Shown: piece by piece, positions 33,092-41,186 of the stretch
Position numbering within the stretch: the stretch's first letter is position 1
Layout: each line of letters starts with the position of its first letter
Assembly (NCBI GenBank): GCA_043812755.1
Contig: JBDRLV010000032.1
Location: forward strand, 1 to 52,683
Length of the DNA stretch: 52,683 bases
Direction: 5' to 3'
Source of the DNA: JBDRLV01 sp043812755
Lineage (GTDB): Bacteria; Patescibacteriota; Patescibacteriia; UBA9934; GWF2-40-263
Notes under the pieces: generated by a model
What the model was told of the DNA's origin: nothing
Database searches by the model: none
The model's input: the letters and a program-made list of their open reading frames with translations, nothing else
Translations under genes and position numbers: made by a program

Positions 33092-33745
33092 TTACAAATT
33101 CAAGTAGCCTTTTAGAGCGTCTAATTGTTCAAGGTTTGACAAATCCTTTAGTCTGTCCAGCCCTTCTATAGTTAGATTCTTAATTACTTCAATATCTTTA
33201 ACTTTATCAATACCTTCCTGGACCATTCCCTTAAGTTCATCTGTTCCACCTAATTGATTTAATAATTGAAAGTCCTGAGGGATAAGAAACTTTAAGTAGC
33301 CAAAAATCGATAATAACTGTTGAGCAAGTGGAGCATTAGTGATTGCTTCTTGAATTGATGCGATCCCAATATATGTAGATGCAAAATATAGTACTGCTCC
33401 TAACACAACAACACCCTCAAGAATACCAAAAATAAAACCAATTAATTTATTCAATGCTTTGCCAAATGGAACTAAGTGGAATATTTTTTCTATAAAATAA
33501 AACAAGAGCCCAACAAGCCTTGATATGATAATAAAAAGAACTGCAAAAACTGCAATCTTTGCAAACGTACTTGTACCAAGCAATCCCCCAAACATATCAA
33601 AAATCGGATCAATGATACGAAGAGAAATCACAACTCCTAAAATGGCACCGATTAAGCTACCTAATGTGTGGATAAACCCAAACATCAAGCCTATTATCGC
33701 AAAAACGATAATTATTGCTATTAAAATAGCATTTAGTGTGATCAT
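33092..33745 (-). CDS. CvpA-family membrane protein
   Basis: 217 residues, with four hydrophobic helices in the first 140 residues. The CvpA-type N-terminus shows Ile-rich TM1, FGFIHTLGSLIGAILGVV and the later IISRLVGLLFYFIEKI and GFIFGILEGVVVLG. The C-terminal about 70 residues are soluble and helical (VQEGIDKVKDIEVIKNL). CvpA proteins affect colicin V production and envelope homeostasis; the molecular role is unclear. It sits 11 bp after metG. Confidence 0.85.
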   Translation of the reverse strand: MITLNAILIAIIIVFAIIGLMFGFIHTLGSLIGAILGVVISLRIIDPIFDMFGGLLGTSTFAKIAVFAVLFIIISRLVGLLFYFIEKIFHLVPFGKALNKLIGFIFGILEGVVVLGAVLYFASTYIGIASIQEAITNAPLAQQLLSIFGYLKFLIPQDFQLLNQLGGTDELKGMVQEGIDKVKDIEVIKNLTIEGLDRLKDLSNLEQLDALKGYLNL

Positions 33746-33756
33746 AATTTATTAAA

Positions 33757-35250
33757 TCAATCTTTACGCGGGAAAAGCGGTTCTCCCTTTGATATTATAC
33801 CATTATTTGGCATTTTTCCCCAGCCAATTGATTCCTCAAGTGGTCTTTTCAACACATCCTCAAAATCAAGCCCGAGTTGCACAAAAATCTGCTCTGACTT
33901 TTCAGGCATGAAAGGATAAAGAAAAACAGCGATATTGCGCAATGAATCAAGCAAAAAATACATGACGTGCTCAAGTTCGTTTTTGTCCGTTTTTGCAAGC
34001 TCCCAGGGCTTTGTATCTTCAATAAATTTATTTGCTTCACGGATGCGCGACCATACAAGATCCAATGCTTCATGAATTCTCAAATCATTCATAGCAGACA
34101 TATATTCACCTAAAATGTCACTTTCCTTTGCTTGATGTCGCTCTGGGACTTTTCCTTCAAAATATTTTTCTGTCATTGATAATACTCTGTGCAACAAATT
34201 TCCAAGATCGTTTGCCAAGTCAGCAGAATACCTATTATCAAACTTTCCCCAACCTATATCACCATCACTACCAAATGTAGTTGCGCTCATAAGCAAATAT
34301 CGCGTTGCATCAACTCCGTATTTTTCTATCAAAGCACTTGGAGAAATAACATTGCCAACGGATTTGCTCATCTTTTGCCCATCAACCATAAAAAATCCAT
34401 GAACAAAAAGTTTATTAGGTAAAGTTAAACCAAGACCAAGCAACATTGCAGGCCAGATTGTTGCATGTACGCGAATGATATCTTTGCTCATGAGTTGAAC
34501 CTGTGCTGGCCACATCTCAGGCACTTGATTATCCCCTTGCCAGCCAATACCTGTCAGATAGTTTAGGAGCGCATCAGGCCACACATATGCCACATGCTCC
34601 TGATCCCATGGAATCGGAATCCCCCACTTCAAATTTTTTCTTGAAAAAGAAATATCATTTAAGCCTTGTTCAAAAAATGAAAGCACTTCCCTTTTCTTTT
34701 CAACTGGCCTGATCTCAAGTTCATCTGATTCAATTTTTGCTTTAAGCTCATCAGCAAATTCAGAAAGTTTGAACATATAACTTTCCTCGCTCATTTCAAT
34801 TGGCTCTTTTTGATGATCAGGACATTTACCTTCAACCAAGTCTTTGTCAGTCTTATATTGTTCGCACCCAACACAATACAGTCCTTTATGCTCGCCTTTA
34901 TAAATAAAACCTTTATCATAAAGAGTTTGAAGAGCTTTTGTAACTGCAGCTTTATGAGCAGGACTTGTTGTGCGAATAAAAAAATCATTTGAAATATTTG
35001 CCGTGTCCCATGCCATTTCAAACTTTGCAGACATTTCATCAGCATAAACTTGTGGATCCATATTGCGCTCAATTGCTTTTTCTTCATTCTTTTCTCCGTG
35101 CTCATCGGTTCCAGTTAAAAAGAAAGTCTCATCGCCTTTCATACGATGATAACGCGCAAGCACATCAGCAGCAACAGTTGTATACATGTGGCCAATGTGC
35201 GGTTCTGCATTAATGTAATAAATAGGAGTTACAATATAAAATTTTGGCAT
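33757..35250 (-). CDS. metG: Methionyl-tRNA synthetase
   Basis: Charges tRNA-Met. Class I motifs are HIGH (residues 18-21, in PHIGHMYTT) and KMSKS (near residue 297, in GQKMSKSVGNV). A zinc-knuckle insert with YCVGCEQYKTDKDL and KCPDH is present. The 497 aa cover the catalytic and anticodon-binding domains but lack the C-terminal EMAP/tRNA-binding extension. First gene of metG-cvpA-tatD. Confidence 0.97.
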   Translation of the reverse strand: MPKFYIVTPIYYINAEPHIGHMYTTVAADVLARYHRMKGDETFFLTGTDEHGEKNEEKAIERNMDPQVYADEMSAKFEMAWDTANISNDFFIRTTSPAHKAAVTKALQTLYDKGFIYKGEHKGLYCVGCEQYKTDKDLVEGKCPDHQKEPIEMSEESYMFKLSEFADELKAKIESDELEIRPVEKKREVLSFFEQGLNDISFSRKNLKWGIPIPWDQEHVAYVWPDALLNYLTGIGWQGDNQVPEMWPAQVQLMSKDIIRVHATIWPAMLLGLGLTLPNKLFVHGFFMVDGQKMSKSVGNVISPSALIEKYGVDATRYLLMSATTFGSDGDIGWGKFDNRYSADLANDLGNLLHRVLSMTEKYFEGKVPERHQAKESDILGEYMSAMNDLRIHEALDLVWSRIREANKFIEDTKPWELAKTDKNELEHVMYFLLDSLRNIAVFLYPFMPEKSEQIFVQLGLDFEDVLKRPLEESIGWGKMPNNGIISKGEPLFPRKD

Positions 35251-35251
35251 A

Positions 35252-35314
35252 ATTTAATAATCTCTAATTACTAATATCTAATTTCTAAACAATTTCTAAT
35301 GCTCAAAATTCAAA
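35252..35314. repeat. AATTTCTAAT / ATTAGAAATT repeat cluster 3
   Basis: The metG-rsmI gap again contains CTAATTACTAATATCTAATTTCTAA-like elements in tandem. The remainder to 35348 has a CAAAACCAAGG-like AT-rich stretch and no gene. Confidence 0.6.
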
Positions 35315-35348
35315 TGTCCTAAACCTTGGTTTTGGATTTTGATATTGT

Positions 35349-36068
35349 TTAGGGTTTAGTATTTTTTATTACTACCACAAACTCACCTTTTATACTACTC
35401 GCATTGAGCTGTTGTGTCACCTCATGGGCTGTGCCTCGATAAATTGTTTCATACATTTTTGTCAACTCGCGACAAACAACCAATTGCCGGTCTGGGAGAA
35501 TTTTCCCAATAGCTTCAAGCGCTTTTAAAATTCTATAAGTGCTTTCGTAAAAAACAATTGTTTTATCAATCTGTGCAAGCTCTTCAAACCATTTGTTTCT
35601 TCCTTTTTTATTTGGTGGAAAACCCAAAAACACGAATTTATCTGCTGGGAATCCACTTGCTGACAATGCTGTCACAGCAGCGCAAGGGCCTGGGATTGGA
35701 GTAATTTTGATCTGATTATCTGCACTATTCTCATAGGCATCCCCTTCCCCCCCCTTAATAAGGGGGGGCATCGAGATAATAGCCTCAACAAGTCTGCCAC
35801 CTGGATCAGAAATCCCTGGTGTGCCTGCATCAGTCACAAGCGCGATGTTTTTTCCTTCTTTTAATTTTTCTAAAATCCCATCAGTAACTTTTGCAAGTGA
35901 ATGTTGATGATATGAAATCAATGGTTTGCTGATTTCAAAACGAGCCAAAAGTTTGCTTGTCACACGAGTGTCTTCGCACGCAATAAAATCCACACTCCTG
36001 AACGTTTCAACAGCACGACTGCTTATATCCCCCAAATTACCAATTGGAGTTGCAACAATATATAACAT
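35349..36068 (-). CDS. rsmI: 16S rRNA 2'-O-methyltransferase RsmI
   Basis: Methylates the 2'-OH of C1402 of 16S rRNA using S-adenosylmethionine (family role). N-terminal IVATPIGNLGDISSRAVETF (split motif), ACEDTRVTSKLL, LVTDAGTPGISDPG and IPGPCAAVTALSASG are the expected family motifs. 239 aa. Residues about 95-115 contain a PPLIKGGEG segment that family members lack. It is encoded by a C7-TTAATAA-G7 palindrome (35748-35768) and looks like an in-frame repeat insertion in a surface loop. It overlaps nothing and follows DUF3179 by 2 bp. Confidence 0.95.
   Translation of the reverse strand: MLYIVATPIGNLGDISSRAVETFRSVDFIACEDTRVTSKLLARFEISKPLISYHQHSLAKVTDGILEKLKEGKNIALVTDAGTPGISDPGGRLVEAIISMPPLIKGGEGDAYENSADNQIKITPIPGPCAAVTALSASGFPADKFVFLGFPPNKKGRNKWFEELAQIDKTIVFYESTYRILKALEAIGKILPDRQLVVCRELTKMYETIYRGTAHEVTQQLNASSIKGEFVVVIKNTKP
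35738..35771. repeat. Palindromic element inserted in-frame in rsmI
   Basis: The core CCCCCCCTTA-A-TAAGGGGGGG (35748-35768) is typical of a dispersed intergenic palindrome, yet here it lies within the coding sequence and keeps the reading frame. Confidence 0.75.
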
Positions 36069-36070
36069 AA

Positions 36071-36925
36071 TTATTTTATTTTAGTTTTTGGAAAAATTGC
36101 TGACCAGCAAAACCAAAATGCTGGTGTGTGAAACTCTGGAAATTCTTCAAAATCAAAATCCTGCGCTACAGCACCTTCATCAGTCCATGAACCAATAATT
36201 TTTTCTTTTGATCGCTTTCTTGCATCTTTGTGTGAAGTCAAAAACATAACATCATTGTTTTGATAATATGCACTGTAAGGATCAATTGAGTAATCCCGTT
36301 CTGCTCCTGTGCTTCTTGAAAGAACTGCACCAAGTGGATACTGTATTTTCCACTGCGCCCATGTCATAGTGCGCGCTGGATATTGTTCAAGTTTACGACC
36401 CTCAAGATCACCACTTATTGCCCTGCCTAACAACTGCGACCACAATGACCCAGTTTGTCTGTCATAAATAACTAAATTATTTTCCAATAACTTTTCACTT
36501 GTGCCAAAATCAACAATTTCATTATTTACATATCTTTCAAAAACCATACCAGAAAAACACAAAGGACTAAATGTTATCACAAGCGATTTGCCATAAAATG
36601 TATCATTCACAATTTCATGCCATGCCAAAATTTGAAATGGATAGAATCTGTGTGTTGAACCAACTGAAACATCTAATCCATATCCGTCTTCAGCTAAATA
36701 CTGATCAGCTTGCCATACATTTTCAAAAACAGGATTATCAATAGAGGGCATTGAATCTTTCCCAACATTTGATAAAGATAATTTTGAAACAATGCTACTT
36801 GTTTCTGTCTGCGTGACAGTATCTTTTGTTGGTGAAATTCTATAATACCAATATTGCCCATACCAAAAAACTAAAATGATAATAATTAACAAAATAATTG
36901 ACCATCTTCTCTGTAATCCAAACAT
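36071..36925 (-). CDS. DUF3179-family membrane-anchored or exported protein
   Basis: 284 residues. One N-terminal membrane helix (about residues 8-27, WSIILLIIIILVFWYGQYW) is followed by an extracytoplasmic DUF3179 domain with ITFSPLCFSGMVFER, LVIYDRQTGSLWSQ, AISGDLEGRKLEQ and FPEFHTPAFWFCW. This is a family of unknown function that is common in CPR and haloarchaea. ATG 36925 is chosen; an in-frame GTG lies two codons before it. It is followed after 2 bp by rsmI in the same orientation. Confidence 0.9.
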   Translation of the reverse strand: MFGLQRRWSIILLIIIILVFWYGQYWYYRISPTKDTVTQTETSSIVSKLSLSNVGKDSMPSIDNPVFENVWQADQYLAEDGYGLDVSVGSTHRFYPFQILAWHEIVNDTFYGKSLVITFSPLCFSGMVFERYVNNEIVDFGTSEKLLENNLVIYDRQTGSLWSQLLGRAISGDLEGRKLEQYPARTMTWAQWKIQYPLGAVLSRSTGAERDYSIDPYSAYYQNNDVMFLTSHKDARKRSKEKIIGSWTDEGAVAQDFDFEEFPEFHTPAFWFCWSAIFPKTKIK

Positions 36926-36934
36926 ATCCACAGG

Positions 36935-36963
36935 TTGACTGTGTTAATACTAATGACTATTAT
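36935..36963 (+). promoter_or_regulatory. Predicted promoter upstream of the superoxide dismutase gene
   Basis: Plus strand: -35 TTGACT (36935-36940), 17-bp spacer, -10 TATTAT (36958-36963), about 88 nt before the SOD start at 37058. The SOD gene has no clear Shine-Dalgarno sequence. Confidence 0.5.
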
Positions 36964-37057
36964 TAATCTATCATATCGTGAAATTGATGTTTTCTCAATG
37001 GCAAGCAATATGTGTCATTTTGAATGCTTTCTTAATTAAAAACAAAAGTAAAGAAAT

Positions 37058-37678
37058 ATGGCAATAGAACCAAAATCTCTGCCTTTTGATAAAGAGCTCG
37101 TTGGTATATCAAAACAAACTATTGATGCTCATTACGAAAAACTATATAAGGGATATGTGAACAAACGCAATGAGATTGGCCCAATGCTTGGGCAAACCTT
37201 CCTTGATCAAAGCACTAGTGAGCTTGATCGCGCAAACCAAACATATTCGCATCTGCGTGCCTTGCGCAAGGCAGAAACTTTTGCAATGAATGGAACTTTT
37301 TTGCATGAGCGATACTTTGAATGTCTTGGTGGAAATGGAGAACCAGCAGGCGAACTTGTTGATGCTCTAGCAAAAAAATTCGGTAGTTTAGAAACTTTCA
37401 TTAAATACTTTAGTGCATCTGCAATGGCAATGCGCGGTTGGGCTGTACTTGCATGGAATACATTTGAGGGCAAAATAAATGTAATTGGATGCGACTCTCA
37501 TGATAGCGGTGCTGTGTGGGGTTTTATTCCAATCATTGTGCTTGATGTATATGAACATGCATATTTCATTGATTATGGAACTGACCGGAAATCCTACATT
37601 GAAGCATTTTGGAACAACTTTAATTGGGAAAAAGCAAATTCAATTTATAATCAAGTTAAAGAAATTAAAATCATTTAA
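37058..37678 (+). CDS. Fe/Mn-type superoxide dismutase, divergent
   Basis: 206 residues of the Fe/Mn SOD fold. All four metal ligands seem present: His25 (AHYEKLYKGYV), a His in FLHERYFECL, and Asp plus His in VLDVYEHAYF. The second-shell site differs from classical enzymes: where E. coli-type SODs have His-His-x2-Tyr after the first ligand, this has Leu29-Tyr30-x2-Tyr33, and the usual Trp of DVWEHAYY is Tyr. Activity and metal choice are therefore uncertain. It is followed 1 bp later by a Cys-rich truncated peroxiredoxin leader (37680-37838), so the two probably share a transcript. Confidence 0.88.
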   Translation: MAIEPKSLPFDKELVGISKQTIDAHYEKLYKGYVNKRNEIGPMLGQTFLDQSTSELDRANQTYSHLRALRKAETFAMNGTFLHERYFECLGGNGEPAGELVDALAKKFGSLETFIKYFSASAMAMRGWAVLAWNTFEGKINVIGCDSHDSGAVWGFIPIIVLDVYEHAYFIDYGTDRKSYIEAFWNNFNWEKANSIYNQVKEIKII

Positions 37679-37679
37679 T

Positions 37680-37838
37680 ATGAAAAATGAAAATTGTTGT
37701 GGTAAGGGTTGTTGCGAACCTAAGTGCTGTGAAACACCTTGCAGTGAAAATGATTGCTGTCAGAATGCAAAAGTTGGCGAACCTATTCCTAGCTTTAATG
37801 ATGAGACAGTACAGAATCTGCCAAAAAATCTCCAATAA
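37680..37838 (+). pseudogene. Cys-rich peptide with a truncated peroxiredoxin N-terminus (52 aa)
   Basis: The 52-residue frame starts 1 bp after the SOD gene. Residues 1-27 hold nine cysteines, mostly as CC pairs separated by 2-5 residues, followed by KVGEPIPSFNDETVQN, which resembles the beginning of an AhpC/TSA peroxiredoxin (vGkpaPdF...). The gene then ends, and no reading frame downstream continues the thioredoxin fold. It may be the remnant of a Cys-rich-leader peroxiredoxin, or a small metal-binding peptide kept with the SOD. Confidence 0.6.
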
Positions 37839-37900
37839 TGAGATTTTGTTTACATTCATAAGAATAAATGATAAATTATTTATATCAATAAATAAAAAAT

Positions 37901-38608
37901 ATGAATGAAAGATATAGACCAGGACAACCTGAGGACTTCAAATTTAAACCTAATCCAGATTTTCAAAAATCACAATCTGGTGATAAGGTCGTGGATTTTA
38001 ATTATGATGATCAAACTAATAAAGATGAATCTAATCCGCACGCTATCACTGAACCTATTAATCTTAATGAGTTGGATGCTCAGCCAAATGCAGTTACAGA
38101 GCCTGTTAAGATTGACAAAAAAGAAATTGACAAGGGTCGTTTGTTAACAGAGGAAGAATTCATGGATCAAATAACACCTGATCTAAACTCTAGGCTCAAA
38201 TCTCTAAATATTGGAGCAAATATTTTAAGAGGAAAAGAAAAAGAATTTTACCTTTTGGCAGAAAGCCAAATTGGTGATAAATATTCACCATCAGAAAAAC
38301 TTAAAATCTTAGAAAAGAATAAAGGCACAGCCATGGAGCTTTTATATAAGGTTTACAAAGATTTATATGAAAGGAACTGGGCAAGGGCAAGAAAGACAAT
38401 TGAACCTTTATACTTTAAGGCAAAAGAATATTTTGAATATAACAAAGAAAGTATGGGTAGTATGCGTCTCAGTATTGACGAAGCGTTGGGCATAATGGAA
38501 AGTACGCTTGTTGAACAAACTCCTGAAGAACTTAAAGAGGCTTCTGATAAAATGTACAGACAGGAAGAACGAAATGACCAAGCGCACGGTTCTAAAAATG
38601 CTGCATAA
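37901..38608 (+). CDS. Unknown hydrophilic protein (235 aa)
   Basis: No known family. The first about 75 residues are acidic, Asn/Pro/Asp-rich and probably disordered. They contain a repeated motif: NPHAITEPINLNELD then QPNAVTEPVKIDK. The remainder is predicted helical and charged, with KLKILEKNKGTAMELLYKVYKDLYERNWARA in the middle. No signal peptide or membrane helix. Stand-alone plus-strand gene, ended by the bidirectional terminator at 38621-38648. Confidence 0.82.
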   Translation: MNERYRPGQPEDFKFKPNPDFQKSQSGDKVVDFNYDDQTNKDESNPHAITEPINLNELDAQPNAVTEPVKIDKKEIDKGRLLTEEEFMDQITPDLNSRLKSLNIGANILRGKEKEFYLLAESQIGDKYSPSEKLKILEKNKGTAMELLYKVYKDLYERNWARARKTIEPLYFKAKEYFEYNKESMGSMRLSIDEALGIMESTLVEQTPEELKEASDKMYRQEERNDQAHGSKNAA

Positions 38609-38620
38609 ACTCAATTAAAA

Positions 38621-38648
38621 AAACCGAGTGTTACAAACTCGGTTTTTT
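38621..38648. terminator. Bidirectional intrinsic terminator
   Basis: AAACCGAGT pairs with ACTCGGTTT over a 7-nt loop, with A-tract on the left and T-tract on the right. It serves the plus-strand gene ending at 38608 and the minus-strand pepA ending at 38666. Confidence 0.85.
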
Positions 38649-38665
38649 GTTTGAGTAAATAGGAC

Positions 38666-40159
38666 CTATTTAGAAATCAAGAACTCAAGCAATGTGCGCA
38701 CCCCATGTCCTGTTGCACCTCTTTTTGTGTACTGATTTAACGGCTTTTCTGCAAATGCTGGTCCACCAATATCAAGATGCACCCATGGCATTTTATCAAC
38801 AAATTCTTCAAGCAAAAGCCCTGCTGTCAAAGCTCCGCCATATCTATCACCCATATTCTTATAATCAGCTACCTCTGACTTAATTTGAGCCTTATAGCGC
38901 TTTTCCAAAGGCAATTCCCACATTTTCTCGCCTGCTTTAAATGCTGAATCTAGTATTTGTTTTGTTAATTTTTTATTATTGCTCATAAGCCCAGATACTT
39001 CTTCCCCAAGAGCAACCATACATGCCCCTGTCAAAGTTGCTATATCAATAATTGCATCTGGTTTTTGTTTGCAAGCATAAACTAATGAATCTGCAAGAAC
39101 TACACGGCCCTCTGCGTCTGTGTTCAAAATCTCAATTGTCTTTTTATTCATTAATGTTAAAACATCTCCAGGACGAACTGCTTTACCAGAAGGCATATTC
39201 TCACAAGCTGCAAAAATTCCATGCACTTCAACAGCTGGAGCCAGATCTTTGATAACACTAAACGCACCCAGTACTGAAGCAGCCCCTGCCATGTCTATTT
39301 TCATGTTTACCATGAAATCATTTGGTTTTAAAGAAAGCCCTCCTGAATCAAAAGTTATTGCTTTGCCTACCAAAGCAATTTTTTTCTTGGTTTTAATTTT
39401 TGGCTTATAAATCATGTGCACTAAAAATGGCTCATGATCGGAACCATGTGCAACCCCAAGAACACCACCTGCCCCCATTTTCTTTAATTGAGTTTTATCA
39501 TATGCTCGAACACTGATTTCAGTGTTACCTTTTGCAATTTCACGCGAAACTTTTACCAGTTCAGCAGGATGCATATGAAGCCCTGGTGTATTGACGAGAT
39601 CTCGCGCAAATATTGTTCCTTTTGCATAAATCTCACCAAGCTCAATCCCAGCCTGAATACTGCGAATGCTCTTTGCGTCACTCAAAACAATTTCAAAAGT
39701 TTTTATTGAATTTTTTTCATGCTTTTTATATTTACCAAAAGTATAATCAGCCAAACGCGCACCTTCAACCATTGCTTTCGCGCAAAGCTTTGGATCCTTT
39801 TTCCCAATACCAAGACCATGCAACACTGACACAATTGATTTTGCCTTAACTGCTTTTGCACTATTTAATGCTGATGCTGAAGCGCATCTCATTGCTTCTT
39901 CATTCAATTCCTTTCTTTCTCCAAGACCAACAACAAAGACTCTTTTTGCGGGTATTAAACCATTTGTTCTAATTGACAAAACAGAACCCAACTTACCTTT
40001 AAAATGGTCTTCTTTTATTATTTTAGAAAGCAATCCTCCAAGTTCTTTATCAACTTGAGCACATGCTCCAGAAAGCTGATTTTCCTTATAAAAAAGATCA
40101 ACGACGAGGGCGTCGCATTTCTTCTCTTGAATTTGTGCTTTTTTAACTGATATTTCCAT
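38666..40159 (-). CDS. pepA: Leucyl aminopeptidase (M17)
   Basis: A cytosolic metallo-aminopeptidase with two metal ions. The M17 signature NTDAEGRVVLADSLVYA begins near residue 346, and the metal/catalytic Lys segment is VGKAITFDSGGLSLKP (near 266). The N-terminal regulatory domain (about residues 1-150) is present, for a total of 497 aa. ATG 40159 (MEISVKK) is preferred to a TTG two codons upstream. Some PepA proteins also bind DNA; nothing here decides that. Confidence 0.95.
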   Translation of the reverse strand: MEISVKKAQIQEKKCDALVVDLFYKENQLSGACAQVDKELGGLLSKIIKEDHFKGKLGSVLSIRTNGLIPAKRVFVVGLGERKELNEEAMRCASASALNSAKAVKAKSIVSVLHGLGIGKKDPKLCAKAMVEGARLADYTFGKYKKHEKNSIKTFEIVLSDAKSIRSIQAGIELGEIYAKGTIFARDLVNTPGLHMHPAELVKVSREIAKGNTEISVRAYDKTQLKKMGAGGVLGVAHGSDHEPFLVHMIYKPKIKTKKKIALVGKAITFDSGGLSLKPNDFMVNMKIDMAGAASVLGAFSVIKDLAPAVEVHGIFAACENMPSGKAVRPGDVLTLMNKKTIEILNTDAEGRVVLADSLVYACKQKPDAIIDIATLTGACMVALGEEVSGLMSNNKKLTKQILDSAFKAGEKMWELPLEKRYKAQIKSEVADYKNMGDRYGGALTAGLLLEEFVDKMPWVHLDIGGPAFAEKPLNQYTKRGATGHGVRTLLEFLISK

Positions 40160-40171
40160 AGCCAATTGAGT

Positions 40172-40513
40172 TTATCCGATTAATTTGAATTCGTAAAGAA
40201 AAGGAAGTGTAAAGACAAAAAATGCAATCAATGAGGCAACAAACAACCAGAAAATCCCATCTCTAAATCTACTACAGTCTTTCCCATGAAACCAAGCAAT
40301 CCCTACCCAAAATGTAAAAACATACACAATTGCTAAACAAAGATATAGTCCAGAAACTGGCCCTAATTTTTCAGAGATAGAAAGTAAATTAAAAACAGGC
40401 TCAGATCTCTCAACAAACCAATTTGCAATCCAACAAGCATTTAGTGAAATTGACAAAGCTAATAATCCAGACAGAGCAACGCTTTCATGTATTCTGTTAT
40501 GAAGTATACTCAT
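40172..40513 (-). CDS. Small membrane protein (113 aa), unknown
   Basis: Three hydrophobic helices (SGLLALSISLNACWIANWF, LYLCLAIVYVFTFWVGIAW, IFWLFVASLIAFFVFTLPF) and no family recognised. It follows the 40518-40973 membrane protein by 4 bp in the same direction, so they probably form a pair. Confidence 0.75.
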   Translation of the reverse strand: MSILHNRIHESVALSGLLALSISLNACWIANWFVERSEPVFNLLSISEKLGPVSGLYLCLAIVYVFTFWVGIAWFHGKDCSRFRDGIFWLFVASLIAFFVFTLPFLYEFKLIG

Positions 40514-40517
40514 ATAT

Positions 40518-40973
40518 TCAGATCATTGATTCTAAAGCAATTATTACAATTACTAAAAAGCTAATTAAAACTGAAGTAAGAACAAACCACCTATAATCTC
40601 GTGCATGCGCTTCACTTATTTTTTCACGATAAACAAAAAGAATAATCAAGCTTGTAAGAGTCATTGCCATTGGCAATTGAAACAGCAACCACCTGTGCGT
40701 AGCAAGTTTTTCTGATAGATCTCCTCCCATACCAAGCGCACGAATTGGCTCTCCAAGACTATAAAAATCAGCAATCACAATTCCAGTCATTGCAAGAAGT
40801 AATCCAACTTGAACAACCATTAAGGTCTTTGAATAATTTTTATGATCTTTAAGCTGAAACGCCAACACAACTGATGACCCAAACAAAACCAAAAGAGCAC
40901 CAAAAAGCATTACACCTGGATCAATGATGTAATAAGCAATACTTGCGTCTGTACTAAGTAATGTTGCTTGCAT
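40518..40973 (-). CDS. Four-helix membrane protein (151 aa), unknown
   Basis: Four predicted helices (VMLFGALLVLFGSSVVLAF, VQVGLLLAMTGIVIADF, MAMTLTSLIILFVY, FVLTSVLISFLVIVIIAL) with an extracytoplasmic loop containing EPIRALGMGGDLSEK. No family recognised. Paired with the downstream 40172 gene. Confidence 0.75.
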   Translation of the reverse strand: MQATLLSTDASIAYYIIDPGVMLFGALLVLFGSSVVLAFQLKDHKNYSKTLMVVQVGLLLAMTGIVIADFYSLGEPIRALGMGGDLSEKLATHRWLLFQLPMAMTLTSLIILFVYREKISEAHARDYRWFVLTSVLISFLVIVIIALESMI

Positions 40974-41073
40974 GATAATATTATATCACATTCTGAGAGC
41001 GAAATCTGTATTTACAATTATTAACTGTTGATATATGGAAATCCAAACATCTGTGATTAAATCAATATTGTTG

Positions 41074-41173
41074 TATAATTAGTATTATCAAAGCGTGCTA
41101 GATTAAACAAGAAGTAATAATTTAATAAAAATATGCTGTCCCACATTATGACCACCTAGACCAAAATGTGAGA
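41074..41173 (+). promoter_or_regulatory. Possible promoter and operator upstream of the ATP-cone nuclease gene
   Basis: A TATAAT at 41074-41079 (preceded by TTG) may be a -10, but the -35 is weak (CTGTGA). An inverted repeat TCCCACATT-N17-AATGTGAGA (41139-41147 and 41165-41173, one mismatch) lies in the predicted leader, 13 bp before the gene. It could bind a regulator or form an mRNA hairpin. The rest of the 40974-41186 gap shows no gene. Confidence 0.35.
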
Positions 41174-41186
41174 CATATAAATTAAT

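Noticed and set aside
40974..41186. tRNA or small RNA gene in the gap
   Set aside because: No cloverleaf or strong secondary structure beyond the 9-bp inverted repeat.
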